From DALYDP01 sp964541635 (GTDB taxonomy: Bacteria; Patescibacteriota; Gracilibacteria; Peribacterales; Peribacteraceae): a stretch of DNA of 31,399 nucleotides. The notes below the pieces were generated by a model. The model was given only the letters and a program-made list of their open reading frames with translations. It ran no database searches and had not been told where the DNA came from. This document shows, piece after piece, positions 8,349 to 15,221 of this stretch (position 1 is the stretch's first letter; each line of letters begins with the position of its first letter). The position numbers and the translations under genes were made by a program. The stretch lies in NCBI GenBank assembly GCA_964541635.1, contig CAZIQM010000007.1, positions 1-31,399 of the forward strand, given 5' to 3'.

Positions 8349-8669
8349 TCAGTTGCCGGTGCTCGCGAGCGGCGGGACGCACGTGACGCCCTTGTCCTCG
8401 CCCCAGTCGTTGCACCCCGGGGGCGTTTCGCACTGCGTCGCCTGGCCGTCGGTGTAGAGCACGTAACGGGGCTTGTCGTCGGTGCACTGGATGGCGCAGG
8501 CGTGGGGCTTGCTCCAACCCGCGTACGCGTACGTGACGTTGATCGGCGACCCGACGCACTCCGACGCCGGCTTCGGCGGGGGAGCCACCGGAATGGCCGG
8601 CTCCGTGACCGCTTGGGCGACCACGATGAGCAGCATGAGTCCGCACACGCCGGCGATGACCTTTTCCAT
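8349..8669 (-). CDS. Small secreted or membrane-tethered Cys-rich protein
   Basis: 106 residues from ATG 8669 (an in-frame GTG at 8681 also exists). An N-terminal hydrophobic segment, VIAGVCGLMLLIVVAQAV, is followed by a Pro-rich stretch and a domain with six cysteines (ECV, HACAIQC, TQC, GCND, TCV). The even number suggests three disulfides outside the membrane. The stop directly abuts the stop of the convergent exonuclease/helicase gene with no spacer and no terminator. I do not recognise the fold. A similar short Cys-rich domain tail is seen in other secreted proteins of this window, but the sequences are not clearly related. Confidence 0.7.
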   Translation of the reverse strand: MEKVIAGVCGLMLLIVVAQAVTEPAIPVAPPPKPASECVGSPINVTYAYAGWSKPHACAIQCTDDKPRYVLYTDGQATQCETPPGCNDWGEDKGVTCVPPLASTGN

Positions 8670-8688
8670 GGAGAACGTCACGGGACAG

Positions 8689-8694
8689 AGTGTA
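8689..8694 (-). promoter_or_regulatory. Candidate -10 element of the small Cys-rich protein gene
   Basis: TACACT on the minus strand, with expected transcription start near 8682. This leaves a 13-base, partly pyrimidine-rich leader before ATG 8669 and argues against use of GTG 8681. The -35 is poor (TGAGGA at 17-base spacing). Confidence 0.4.
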
Positions 8695-8714
8695 CCCGCG
8701 GGACGAGGGGTTCC

Positions 8715-10106
8715 TCAATCGGCCGCGCGCCGGGAGGCGACGACCATGAACGTGCGCCAGACGATCCAGAGATCGAGCAGGATGGACCATTCCTCGATGT
8801 ATTGGAGGTCGAGCGCCACCTCGCGGTCGAACGTGAGGTCCGACCGGCCCGACACCTGGGCGAGGCCCGTCATGCCCGGGCGGACTGCGAACACGCGGCG
8901 CTGGTAGCTGGTGTAACGGGAAACCTCGCTGGGGAGGTGCGGGCGCGGGCCGACCATCGACATGTGGCCCGCGAGGACGTTGAAGAATTGCGGGAGTTCG
9001 TCGAGCGACCACTTCCGCAAAAACCCGCCGACGCGCGTGATCCGCGGATCGTGCTTTGCTTTGAAGAGCGGCCCGTCGGCGCGGTGGTTCATGGCCATGA
9101 CTTCGTCCAAACGCTTGTCGGCGTCCTTCACCATCGAGCGGAATTTCAGGACCGGGACGGGCTTTTCGCCCAGCTCCCCGACGCGCTTGCTCACGTAGAA
9201 CACCGGGAAACCGCTGTCGACCACCACGACGATCGCGATGACGAGCAGGAGCGGCGAGAGCACGACGAGGAAGGCGATGCTCGCGGCGACGTCGAAGAGG
9301 CGCTTGATCACCCGGCCCCATCCGTCGAGCGGCGTGGGACGGAACCGCAGCATGGGGAGGAGTCCCATGCGCTCGATCACGAGCAGGTGCGGCACGTCGG
9401 CGAACACGGGCGGGAAGAAGCCGTAGCCGACGTGCGTGCTGCGGCAGTGCTCGATGAGCGTGAGGGTGGCTTCGCTCTCGGGATCGGGATCGGTCTGGAG
9501 GACGAGGTCGATGCGGTTGGGGTACGCGGACTGCAGGGCGGCCATGTCGCGCACGTGGCCGAGGTAGCGGTAGCGCCCGTCCGCCTGGAGCGTGCGGACC
9601 GCGGGATCCGACGGCGGGTGTTTGCCGTAGGTGACGACGCTGCGCACGCCGATGCCGAGCGCGAGGAGTTCGCGCTGGAGCAGGAGGAGGAGCCCGCGCG
9701 CGGCGCACGTGAAGACCATGAGGAGCGCGACGGCGTACACGAGGAGGAGGCGGGAGAAGAAGAGCTCCTGGCGCACGAGGAAGTACCACCCCATGACCGC
9801 GACCATCCACACGAGGGATGCGAGCACGATGCGGCCGACCTCGCTCCACGCGCCGCGCGTGACTTGCAGGGCGTAGAGCTTGAGGATGCCCGCGATGACG
9901 ACGAAGGCGACCGCGCCGGGGAACACGAAGTTCGAGAAGTAGTGCTCCGAGGGCGGAAGGGTCGCCGCGGCGTCCTTGATGTCGATCCACGGGAGGAGAT
10001 TCACGTTGTTGAAACGCAGCTGGTACGCCAAGAGGAACGCCAGCGCGGCGCAGAGCGCGTCGAGGGGAACGCGCGCGACGCCGAAGAGGATTTCCGAGCG
10101 TTTCAT
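8715..10106 (-). CDS. Undecaprenyl-phosphate sugar-1-phosphate transferase (polyprenyl glycosylphosphotransferase, WbaP/EpsE-like)
   Basis: 463 residues. The N-terminal half has four to five membrane helices and a soluble CoA-binding-like segment (VVTYGKHPPSDPAVRTLQA onward). The C-terminal catalytic module starts at about residue 265 with KRLFDVAASIAFLVVLSPLLL. It contains the family signatures FYVSKRVGELGEKPVPVLKFRSM, RITRVGGFLRKWSLDELPQ with the catalytic Asp-Glu pair, GHMSMVGPRP and RPGMTGLAQVSGR. Enzymes of this family transfer a sugar-1-phosphate from a nucleotide sugar to undecaprenyl phosphate at the inner face of the membrane, starting a surface polysaccharide or glycan chain. No other polysaccharide genes flank it, apart from a fucosyltransferase-like gene 2 kb away. 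The short C-rich leader GTTCCCGACCCC precedes the ATG. Confidence 0.93.
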   Translation of the reverse strand: MKRSEILFGVARVPLDALCAALAFLLAYQLRFNNVNLLPWIDIKDAAATLPPSEHYFSNFVFPGAVAFVVIAGILKLYALQVTRGAWSEVGRIVLASLVWMVAVMGWYFLVRQELFFSRLLLVYAVALLMVFTCAARGLLLLLQRELLALGIGVRSVVTYGKHPPSDPAVRTLQADGRYRYLGHVRDMAALQSAYPNRIDLVLQTDPDPESEATLTLIEHCRSTHVGYGFFPPVFADVPHLLVIERMGLLPMLRFRPTPLDGWGRVIKRLFDVAASIAFLVVLSPLLLVIAIVVVVDSGFPVFYVSKRVGELGEKPVPVLKFRSMVKDADKRLDEVMAMNHRADGPLFKAKHDPRITRVGGFLRKWSLDELPQFFNVLAGHMSMVGPRPHLPSEVSRYTSYQRRVFAVRPGMTGLAQVSGRSDLTFDREVALDLQYIEEWSILLDLWIVWRTFMVVASRRAAD

Positions 10107-10118
10107 GGGGTCGGGAAC

Positions 10119-10124
10119 AGTATA
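10119..10124 (-). promoter_or_regulatory. -10 element of the glycosylphosphotransferase gene
   Basis: TATACT on the minus strand, 12 bases before the ATG at 10106. Transcription would start near 10112, giving a leader of only about six bases, all C or A. No convincing -35 is seen. Confidence 0.5.
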
Positions 10125-10161
10125 CCCCGATACGCCGCGGGGAAAGGCGGGGACGGGGTCC

Positions 10162-11409
10162 TCACTTCGTGGCGTAGACGGTCAGGACGTCGCCGTTGAT
10201 CTTGTAGGACCACGCGCGTTTGAGGCTGGCATGGTCGACCGTCTCGCCGTCGGAGAGGATCTTCCAGCGGCCGTCCACGAAGGCGCGGAGCACGAGCGAA
10301 TCGATCCACGGAGCGATGCCGTGCGTGTCGTTGTACGGGTACTCGAAGAGGAACGGTTCGCCGAGGACCTTTCCGTCGCGGACGAGGAAGAACGCCGACG
10401 GATCGTCCGCGAACGACGCCCGCGCCGCGTACCCGCCGTCGACGAGCGTGAGGAAGAGCTCGACGTTGGTCACGCCCGGCGGCAGGAGGTTCACGCCGCC
10501 GCGGTCTTTCTGCAGGCTGACCACGGTGCGGCGGTCGAGGCGGACGTACGACATGTGCCAGACGTGGCCGTCCGCATCCACCGCGACGTACGCCCCGTCG
10601 CCTTTGCCGGTCACGAACGACCGTGTGTCGCGGAAGAGCGAATAGCCGCGGGCCGCCTTGGTGAAGAAGTAGACTTCGCCCTGTTTGCCGATGGCGAAGT
10701 TCTCGGGGTTCTCGACCGGTTTCGTGCTCACGCGCCGGCCGTTCTTGTACATGCGGACGAAACCCTTCTCCCGCAGCGCGTAGGCGACGTACCCGCCGTC
10801 GCGGCGGAGGTATTCGATGGACCCCACGTGTTTGTAGAGGATGGAGCGCTTGTCCTTCGCGATGTCGTAGCGGATGACGGTGCCCCCTTCGGGGAAGGTG
10901 AGGACGCCGCCTTCGTCATGGACGCTGTCGACGCCCTTGGAGAACGAAAACGCGTCGTTGGAAACCTGCTTCTGGTCGACGTAGAGGTCCGTTCCGTGCA
11001 GCGCGTAGAGCAACTGGCCGCTGGCGGTCATGCGGAAGACCGTCGGTTCTTGGATGTCGTAGAGCGATTCGATCTCGCCCTGCTGCATCACGCGGCCGTT
11101 GCGGTAGACCGTGAAGAGGCCCTTCTGTTGGGACACGAAATAGAAACCGTACTCCTTCCCCGTGCGGTCGACCGTGACGGCGCGGAGGTCGGCGAGGTTG
11201 TCGGTGATGCGCAGCGCGTTGAGCACGCGCGCGACGTCGACCCATTCCTGCTTCGGTTGGCGCGCGGGCGCTTGGGGCACGACCGTTTCGACGACGGGGG
11301 GAGGGGCATCGTCCTGCAGCGCGCCGCTCGACGCCTCGATGAACTGCGCGTGCGCGGGAACGGCGAACGCGAGAAGCGGGAGAAGGACGGTCGCGCGGAG
11401 CAGGTGCAT
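10162..11409 (-). CDS. Secreted protein of unknown function, probably beta-propeller-like
   Basis: 415 residues from ATG 11409, chosen because it gives a clean signal peptide (MHLLRATVLLPLLAFAVPAHA, then QF). A Pro-rich linker follows, then a long beta-rich region with repeated strand-turn units such as GKEYGFYFVSQQKGLFTVYRNGRVMQQGE, GQLLYALHGTDLYVDQKQV and GGYVAYALREKGFVRMYKNGRRV. Each ends in a [F/V]xV[Y/M][R/K]NGR-like turn, which looks like a repeating blade. This suggests an extracytoplasmic propeller but no catalytic motif is visible. The gene lies just downstream of rnpB and its terminator, and the sequence before the ATG (CTGGTAGGATTTTCGCC) could carry either a weak AGGA ribosome site or a -10-like TAGGAT. 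Confidence 0.7.
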   Translation of the reverse strand: MHLLRATVLLPLLAFAVPAHAQFIEASSGALQDDAPPPVVETVVPQAPARQPKQEWVDVARVLNALRITDNLADLRAVTVDRTGKEYGFYFVSQQKGLFTVYRNGRVMQQGEIESLYDIQEPTVFRMTASGQLLYALHGTDLYVDQKQVSNDAFSFSKGVDSVHDEGGVLTFPEGGTVIRYDIAKDKRSILYKHVGSIEYLRRDGGYVAYALREKGFVRMYKNGRRVSTKPVENPENFAIGKQGEVYFFTKAARGYSLFRDTRSFVTGKGDGAYVAVDADGHVWHMSYVRLDRRTVVSLQKDRGGVNLLPPGVTNVELFLTLVDGGYAARASFADDPSAFFLVRDGKVLGEPFLFEYPYNDTHGIAPWIDSLVLRAFVDGRWKILSDGETVDHASLKRAWSYKINGDVLTVYATK

Positions 11410-11433
11410 GGCGAAAATCCTACCAGGAGACAT

Positions 11434-11456
11434 CAAAAAAGCACTTTCGTGCTTCC
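11434..11456 (-). terminator. Intrinsic terminator of rnpB
   Basis: On the minus strand AGCAC-GAAA-GTGCT forms a 5-bp stem with a GNRA tetraloop, followed by a T run (GCTTTTTTGA). It begins a few bases after the RNase P RNA P1 helix. Confidence 0.85.
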
Positions 11457-11458
11457 TT

Positions 11459-11861
11459 GATCCTGCCCTCCTGTACGCCGGGTTCTGTCTAGGGCGGTAA
11501 CCGCCCCGAGATGACCATCTCTCTGCGGCCGCGATCGCTCGCGAGCCTGAGCCGCTTGCGCGGCATGCGGAGGGGTACGCGGGATGACGGAACCATCATC
11601 GGTTCCGCGGACCCAAATCCTCCTTGCTTCACCATGAGTTTGCCAACGCGCGTGAGCGCGTCCTCGGTTCCCGAGGCGTTTCATCCCCATTGGTCACTCC
11701 AGGGGAGTGGTGGACGGGGTTCGTCTCTGTGGCACTGGTCCTCTACCGCCTTTACCGGATATGTGACGATAGGACGGCCGTTAGCCGCATGGCGTTCCAA
11801 TGAAGCCCGGACGTTCCTCCCGACGGCTGGGCCGTGGGCGGTCATCCAAAGAGCAGGACCC
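11459..11861 (-). ncRNA. rnpB: RNase P RNA (bacterial class A-like)
   Basis: About 400 bases. On the minus strand the conserved 5' core reads GGAGGAACGTCCGGGCTTC (P4 and neighbouring region) and the conserved 3' part reads GACAGAACCCGGCGTACAGG, the diagnostic P4-closing segment. The ends pair as P1: GGTCCTGC at the 5' end with GCAGGATC at the 3' end, with one G-U. Several further hairpins are plain, for example GGGGCGGTTACCGCCC and GGAACCGATGATGGTTCC. The RNA is the catalytic subunit that matures tRNA 5' ends. It diverges from tRNA-Thr, and the two promoters overlap at their -35 boxes. Confidence 0.95.
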
Positions 11862-11863
11862 TT

Positions 11864-11892
11864 ATTATCGCATGAAACGCCTTTCTCTTCAA
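11864..11892 (-). promoter_or_regulatory. rnpB promoter (extended -10)
   Basis: Minus strand: -35 TTGAAG (11892-11887), a 17-base spacer ending in TGC, and -10 GATAAT (11869-11864), immediately before the RNase P RNA 5' end. The -35 overlaps the -35 of the divergent tRNA promoter. Confidence 0.7.
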
Positions 11893-11916
11893 GAAAGAGG
11901 CGATTTTCGCTATACT
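11888..11916 (+). promoter_or_regulatory. tRNA-Thr promoter
   Basis: -35 TTCAAG (weak), a 17-base spacer and -10 TATACT (11911-11916). The start would be near 11923, which places the displaced tRNA 5' half (11937) rather than the intact tRNA (12035) at the normal distance from the promoter. Confidence 0.6.
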
Positions 11917-11936
11917 GGAAGCCAACGTACCAGCAT

Positions 11937-11956
11937 GCCACCTTAGCTCAGTTGGT
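11937..11956 (+). pseudogene. Displaced 5' fragment of tRNA-Thr
   Basis: GCCACCTTAGCTCAGTTGGT is identical to the first 20 bases (acceptor 5' strand and most of the D arm) of the intact tRNA-Thr 98 bases downstream. After it the sequence departs completely from a tRNA. It is correctly spaced from a promoter, so it looks like the original start of the gene, cut off by an insertion. Confidence 0.85.
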
Positions 11957-11978
11957 CGCCGTCGCTTGCGATGGCGAC
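11955..11978 (+). repeat. Hairpin at the tRNA insertion junction
   Basis: GTCGCCGTCGC and GCGATGGCGAC pair over 11 positions with one G-U and a two-base connector (effectively a 4-base loop). The hairpin starts at the exact point where the tRNA fragment ends, overlapping its last two bases. Confidence 0.7.
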
Positions 11979-12034
11979 ACAAAAACAACCCTCGCTCGGT
12001 TCAGTAGTGTTCCTTACGATAGACGCGCCCGCAC

Positions 12035-12108
12035 GCCACCTTAGCTCAGTTGGTAGAGCACCTCACTTGTAATGAGGTTCCGGAGTTCGATTCTCCGAGG
12101 TGGCTCCA
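12035..12108 (+). tRNA. tRNA-Thr (anticodon TGT), CCA encoded
   Basis: A complete cloverleaf: acceptor GCCACCT/AGGTGGC, D arm GCTC-GAGC, anticodon stem CCTCA/TGAGG with loop CTTGTAA (anticodon TGT, reading ACA and related Thr codons), T stem CGGAG/CTCCG with loop TTCGATT, discriminator T, and an encoded CCA at 12106-12108. The variable loop is only three bases (TTC), shorter than the usual four or five. The fucosyltransferase-like gene starts 15 bases after the CCA, so the two are likely cotranscribed. Confidence 0.95.
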
Positions 12109-12123
12109 ATAAGAATTTCATCC

Positions 12124-13050
12124 ATGAGCTCCATAACGTCCCCAACGGTAACGCTGAAGGAGCCCCGATGGACAGCGAAGTGGATCTGCCGCTTGTTCGA
12201 CGTCGCCGGGAAAAACACGCGGTCGATCGCGACCACCGCCGGCCTCGGGAACCAAATGTTCCAGTACGCGTTCTTCCTGGCCATCAGGAAAAAATTCCCA
12301 TCGTTGACGTTCGTCATCGACCGTTGGTGGTTCGCCCAACAGCAAGGACCGGACACGAGGAGGACGTATCTCTTGCAACGCACGTTCGGCATCCGATGCA
12401 CGCTCCTCGACCGTCTCCGGGCGTTCTGGATACGCGCGTACGGCGCGCGGCTGACGTGCCTCGACGTCGCCATGGTTCCATTCGAACGGCTGAATCAGAT
12501 CGACAGGCCCCTGCTGTACTTCGGCGGCTGGCAATCGCCACGGTATTTCGAGTCCATCCGGTCCGACGTCGTGCGGGCGTTCCGCTTCCGCCCGCCCGCC
12601 ACGCCCCGAGCGAAAACGCTCCTCGACCGCATGGCCGCGTGCACGGCCGTTTCGGTGCACGTCCGTCGAAGCGATTACCTGCACGACGCGCGCTTCCGGG
12701 ATATCTATGACGACGGATACTACGGGAAAGCGATGGACCATATCCGCGCGCACGTCGAAAACCCGACGTTCTTCGTGATGTCGGACGACCCGGAATGGTG
12801 CAAAGGCGTCTTCGGAGACAAAGACGTCGTCATCGTCGACCATGACGCCGGACAGGAGGCGTACGTCGACATGTTCCTCATGACGCGATGCGCGCACAAC
12901 ATCATCGCCAATTCCTCCTACGGTTGGTGGGGGGCGTGGCTCAACGAACATCCGGGAAAAATCGTCGTCACGCCCGCGGAATGGTTCGAGGGCGAGGCGC
13001 TCGATTGGAACATGGACGACCTGCTCCCGAAGGAGTGGGTGCGGATCTGA
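12124..13050 (+). CDS. Alpha-1,2-fucosyltransferase-like glycosyltransferase, family GT11
   Basis: 308 residues from ATG 12124; an ATG at 12100 lies inside the tRNA and is unlikely. Family GT11 signatures are present in order: AGLGNQMFQYAFFLA (nucleotide-sugar-binding entry), SVHVRRSDYL (the HxRRxDY motif, key for GDP-fucose enzymes), FFVMSDDPEWCK, and DMFLMTRCAHNIIANSSYGWWGAWL near the C-terminus. GT11 enzymes transfer fucose from GDP-fucose in alpha-1,2 linkage onto glycans. The first about 40 residues (up to SIATT) are basic and unlike the usual GT11 start, where the GLGNQ motif is only about ten residues from the N-terminus. Neighbouring sugar genes are sparse; the glycosylphosphotransferase 2 kb away may act in the same surface glycan. 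Confidence 0.88.
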   Translation: MSSITSPTVTLKEPRWTAKWICRLFDVAGKNTRSIATTAGLGNQMFQYAFFLAIRKKFPSLTFVIDRWWFAQQQGPDTRRTYLLQRTFGIRCTLLDRLRAFWIRAYGARLTCLDVAMVPFERLNQIDRPLLYFGGWQSPRYFESIRSDVVRAFRFRPPATPRAKTLLDRMAACTAVSVHVRRSDYLHDARFRDIYDDGYYGKAMDHIRAHVENPTFFVMSDDPEWCKGVFGDKDVVIVDHDAGQEAYVDMFLMTRCAHNIIANSSYGWWGAWLNEHPGKIVVTPAEWFEGEALDWNMDDLLPKEWVRI

Positions 13051-13084
13051 GAGAAAGACCGTTTTATCGGGGGTAATGCCCTGC

Positions 13085-13090
13085 TACCAT
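13085..13090 (+). promoter_or_regulatory. Candidate extended -10 upstream of the pyrF remnant
   Basis: TGC-TACCAT fits the extended -10 pattern seen elsewhere in the window. No convincing -35 is present (TTTTAT at 17-base spacing). Confidence 0.35.
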
Positions 13091-13161
13091 CGCTCGCTCC
13101 CGTCCACGGTGGATAGGGGGAGAACGGATGGATCTTTTTCCATCATCGGAGGAATGAACCA

Positions 13162-13320
13162 ATGACTCGAAATTTTCGGAAGCTCCTCGAGGCCCGCTGG
13201 GCAGAAGGAGCACATGTCTGCGTCGGGCTCGATCCGGAATACACACGGATTCCCGATGCGTTCAAAGACGGAAACATCACGCAAGCGATCCGCGCGTTCA
13301 ACGCGAAGATCGTGCGCGAG
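13162..13320 (+). pseudogene. pyrF: Truncated orotidine-5'-phosphate decarboxylase (5' fragment)
   Basis: The first 53 codons, MTRNFRKLLEARWAEG then HVCVGLDPEYTRIP and AFNAKIVRE, match the N-terminus of class 2 orotidine-5'-phosphate decarboxylases, which begin with F..L..R...L.VGLDPd...iP and FN..IV.aT. Homology stops after IVRE and the rest of the roughly 270-residue enzyme, including the catalytic Lys/Asp residues, is absent. The frame runs on through a terminator (13349-13377) into antisense of the antiporter gene and is not meaningful there. The fragment keeps a good ribosome site (GGAGG, 9 bases before ATG), rare in this window. The five-base-later ATG-AAC-CAA-TGA triplet ORF overlaps its start. 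It could be a degraded gene or an internal deletion in the assembly. Confidence 0.65.
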
Positions 13321-13348
13321 CCTGCCCCGTTTCATTCCTCCAACCCGC

Positions 13349-13377
13349 AGCCGGCCCATTCGGGCCGGCTGTTTTTT
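13349..13377 (+). terminator. Strong intrinsic terminator after the pyrF fragment
   Basis: AGCCGGCCC-ATTC-GGGCCGGCT, a perfect 9-bp stem, is followed by GTTTTTT on the plus strand. It lies five bases from the stop of the convergent antiporter gene, so it also insulates that gene, but it has a T run only in the plus direction. Confidence 0.9.
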
Positions 13378-13381
13378 GCGA

Positions 13382-15154
13382 TCACGGCACGAACACGAAC
13401 GGCACGCGCAACCGCTTTACGTCCGCGAGGCGGTAGTCGAGCATCTTGTCGCCCACGAAGACGATCGCGACTTCGTCCTCCTTCACGAGCTCCTGGATGT
13501 TGTCCTGCAGGAGGCCCGGGCGCCCGAGGAACTCGAAATGGATCTCCGACGCGCCTTCCTCGACGCGCACGGCGTTCATTTTCGTGAAGAGCGATTGCGC
13601 CTGGACGGCCGTTCCTGCCACGTACTCGGGGGAGTGCTTCTCTTCGGGGCAGTGGAGCAGCGTGACGTTGGCGACGCCGTGCATGTCGGCCCATTCGACG
13701 ACAGCCGGCATGCGGCCGACGAACGATTTGCCGCGCGAACACAGCACCGCGATCGGCCCCTTCGCGTGGCGCTTCGGGAACGCGGACGCGTCCTTCGCGA
13801 TGCCCAAGGCCTTGGCCACGAGGGGCGTCAGCGGGGGCTGGACGATGAGCGTGAGCAAAATGATCCACAACCCGACGAGCACGACCGTGTCGGTCCCCGG
13901 GATGCCGGACGCGCCGAGGCCCATGAGGAGCACCGCGGGGATGACGCCCGTTTCGCGGACGAAGGAGAGGAACAGGAGCTCGTTGAGGCGGAGTTTGTGC
14001 TTGCCGGGCATGAACGGCGCGAGCGTCGCAAACACCGCGAGGGGACGAATGGCGAACATGAAGAGGAAGCCCATCGCGATGCCGAGCGGGGCGACGGACA
14101 GCAGCTGCGACACGTCGACCGTGGCGCCGAGGAGCATGAAGATGAGGGGCTTCATGAGGCCTTCGATGGTGTGGACGAAGAAATGCTCGACGTGCGAGAT
14201 GTGCTCCTCGAGCTGGAACAGCAGGCCCGCGACGAACACCGCGAGGAAGCCGTTGCCGTGGAGGAGGACGGCGACGAGGTACGTGAGCAGCGGGACGGCC
14301 ATGAACAACGCCGCGTCCGCTTCGCCGCCTTCGCCGAGCGCCGCTTTCCAACGGCTCCACGCGTGGAGGATGGCGAAACCGACGCCGCCCACCAAGCAGC
14401 CGACCACGACCTCGAGTAGGACGTCCATGCCGATCTCGACGGTGAACAAGTGGCCGTACACCTCGGCGATGGACGCCGGGGCGGCGGCGCCCGCGAGGAC
14501 GCCCAGGAACGTGATCGTCAGCACGGCGCCCACCACGTCGTTGATCGCGCTCTCGCTGATGGCGATGTCTTTCACGCGCGGCTTGGGAAACACGAGCGAT
14601 TTCAAGCTGGGGATGATGGCCGCGGGATCAGTGGAGGCCAACGCCGCGCCGAGCAGCACGATGGCGCCGACGGAGACCGAATACCCCTGCCACGCGGACA
14701 CGTAATGGAACGACGCGGACAGCAGGAAGGCCGTGGCCAGCGTGCCCAGGAACGCGACCGACAGGATGGGGCCGACGATCTGGCGGAATCGCCCGAACGG
14801 CGTATCGAGCCCGCCGCCGAAGAGGATGAACGCCGCGCCGGTGGTCGTGAGGACGGTCAGCAGCGCGGGATCCGAGACAAGCGGCGCGAGCGACCCCCGC
14901 TGCAGCATCCCGATGAAGATGGCGAGCACGAACGACGGGATGACCGTCGGTTTCGCGCATTCGTAGGCGAGGAACCCGAACACCAGGATCACCACGACCT
15001 CGAAGAAGACGAGCAGGGTTTCGCCGCCGTGGCCGAACCCGTGCAGGAGCTGGTCGGTGAACCTCGAAAGGATCCACCCCGAGAAAAGGAGGAGCGCGAC
15101 CAGCGCGTAATTTTTCGCGGAACCCTCGAGGAACCATCGGCGGAGCGTTTGCAT
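13382..15154 (-). CDS. Cation/proton antiporter, CPA1-like (NhaP/KefB type)
   Basis: 590 residues. About twelve membrane helices occupy residues 15-440. The two family hallmarks are present: ASTDPAAI (about residues 173-180) and SESAINDVVGAVL (200-212), whose Asp-Asn/Asp residues carry cations and protons in Na+/H+ exchangers. The C-terminal 130 residues are soluble: IAVLCSRGKSFVGRMPAVVEW, NVTLLHCPEEKHSPEYVAG and DEVAIVFVGDKMLDYRLADV. They look like a Rossmann-type or universal-stress-like regulatory domain. It exchanges Na+ or K+ for protons across the membrane; ion specificity cannot be told. It is transcribed after the histidine kinase with a 67-base gap, and the leader is pyrimidine-rich (GACCTCCCCCCG). 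Confidence 0.88.
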   Translation of the reverse strand: MQTLRRWFLEGSAKNYALVALLLFSGWILSRFTDQLLHGFGHGGETLLVFFEVVVILVFGFLAYECAKPTVIPSFVLAIFIGMLQRGSLAPLVSDPALLTVLTTTGAAFILFGGGLDTPFGRFRQIVGPILSVAFLGTLATAFLLSASFHYVSAWQGYSVSVGAIVLLGAALASTDPAAIIPSLKSLVFPKPRVKDIAISESAINDVVGAVLTITFLGVLAGAAAPASIAEVYGHLFTVEIGMDVLLEVVVGCLVGGVGFAILHAWSRWKAALGEGGEADAALFMAVPLLTYLVAVLLHGNGFLAVFVAGLLFQLEEHISHVEHFFVHTIEGLMKPLIFMLLGATVDVSQLLSVAPLGIAMGFLFMFAIRPLAVFATLAPFMPGKHKLRLNELLFLSFVRETGVIPAVLLMGLGASGIPGTDTVVLVGLWIILLTLIVQPPLTPLVAKALGIAKDASAFPKRHAKGPIAVLCSRGKSFVGRMPAVVEWADMHGVANVTLLHCPEEKHSPEYVAGTAVQAQSLFTKMNAVRVEEGASEIHFEFLGRPGLLQDNIQELVKEDEVAIVFVGDKMLDYRLADVKRLRVPFVFVP

Positions 15155-15221
15155 CGGAAAAACGGGGGGAGGTCTTCGACGCTATACCCCCGTCGGCGAT
15201 CCCCGTCGAGGGTGCCGGATG

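Noticed and set aside
5958..8386. Frames of 747 codons (minus) and 671 codons (plus, shifted) over the exonuclease/helicase gene
   Set aside because: Arg/Pro/Ala-rich shadows with no motif. The frame at 6048-8348 carries exonuclease catalytic motifs.
11511..12044. Coding frames across the RNase P RNA region on both strands
   Set aside because: The conserved RNase P core sequences and pairing of the ends explain the conservation, and the frames have no protein-like composition.
11937..12108. Phage or integrative element attachment site at the tRNA
   Set aside because: Integrases usually duplicate the tRNA 3' end or anticodon region; here the 5' end is duplicated, the insert is 78 bases, and no integrase gene is nearby.
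13321..13587. Continuation of the pyrF frame to a 141-codon protein
   Set aside because: After codon 53 the frame passes through a terminator stem and then antisense of the antiporter gene, giving Arg/Pro/Ser-rich sequence unlike any decarboxylase.
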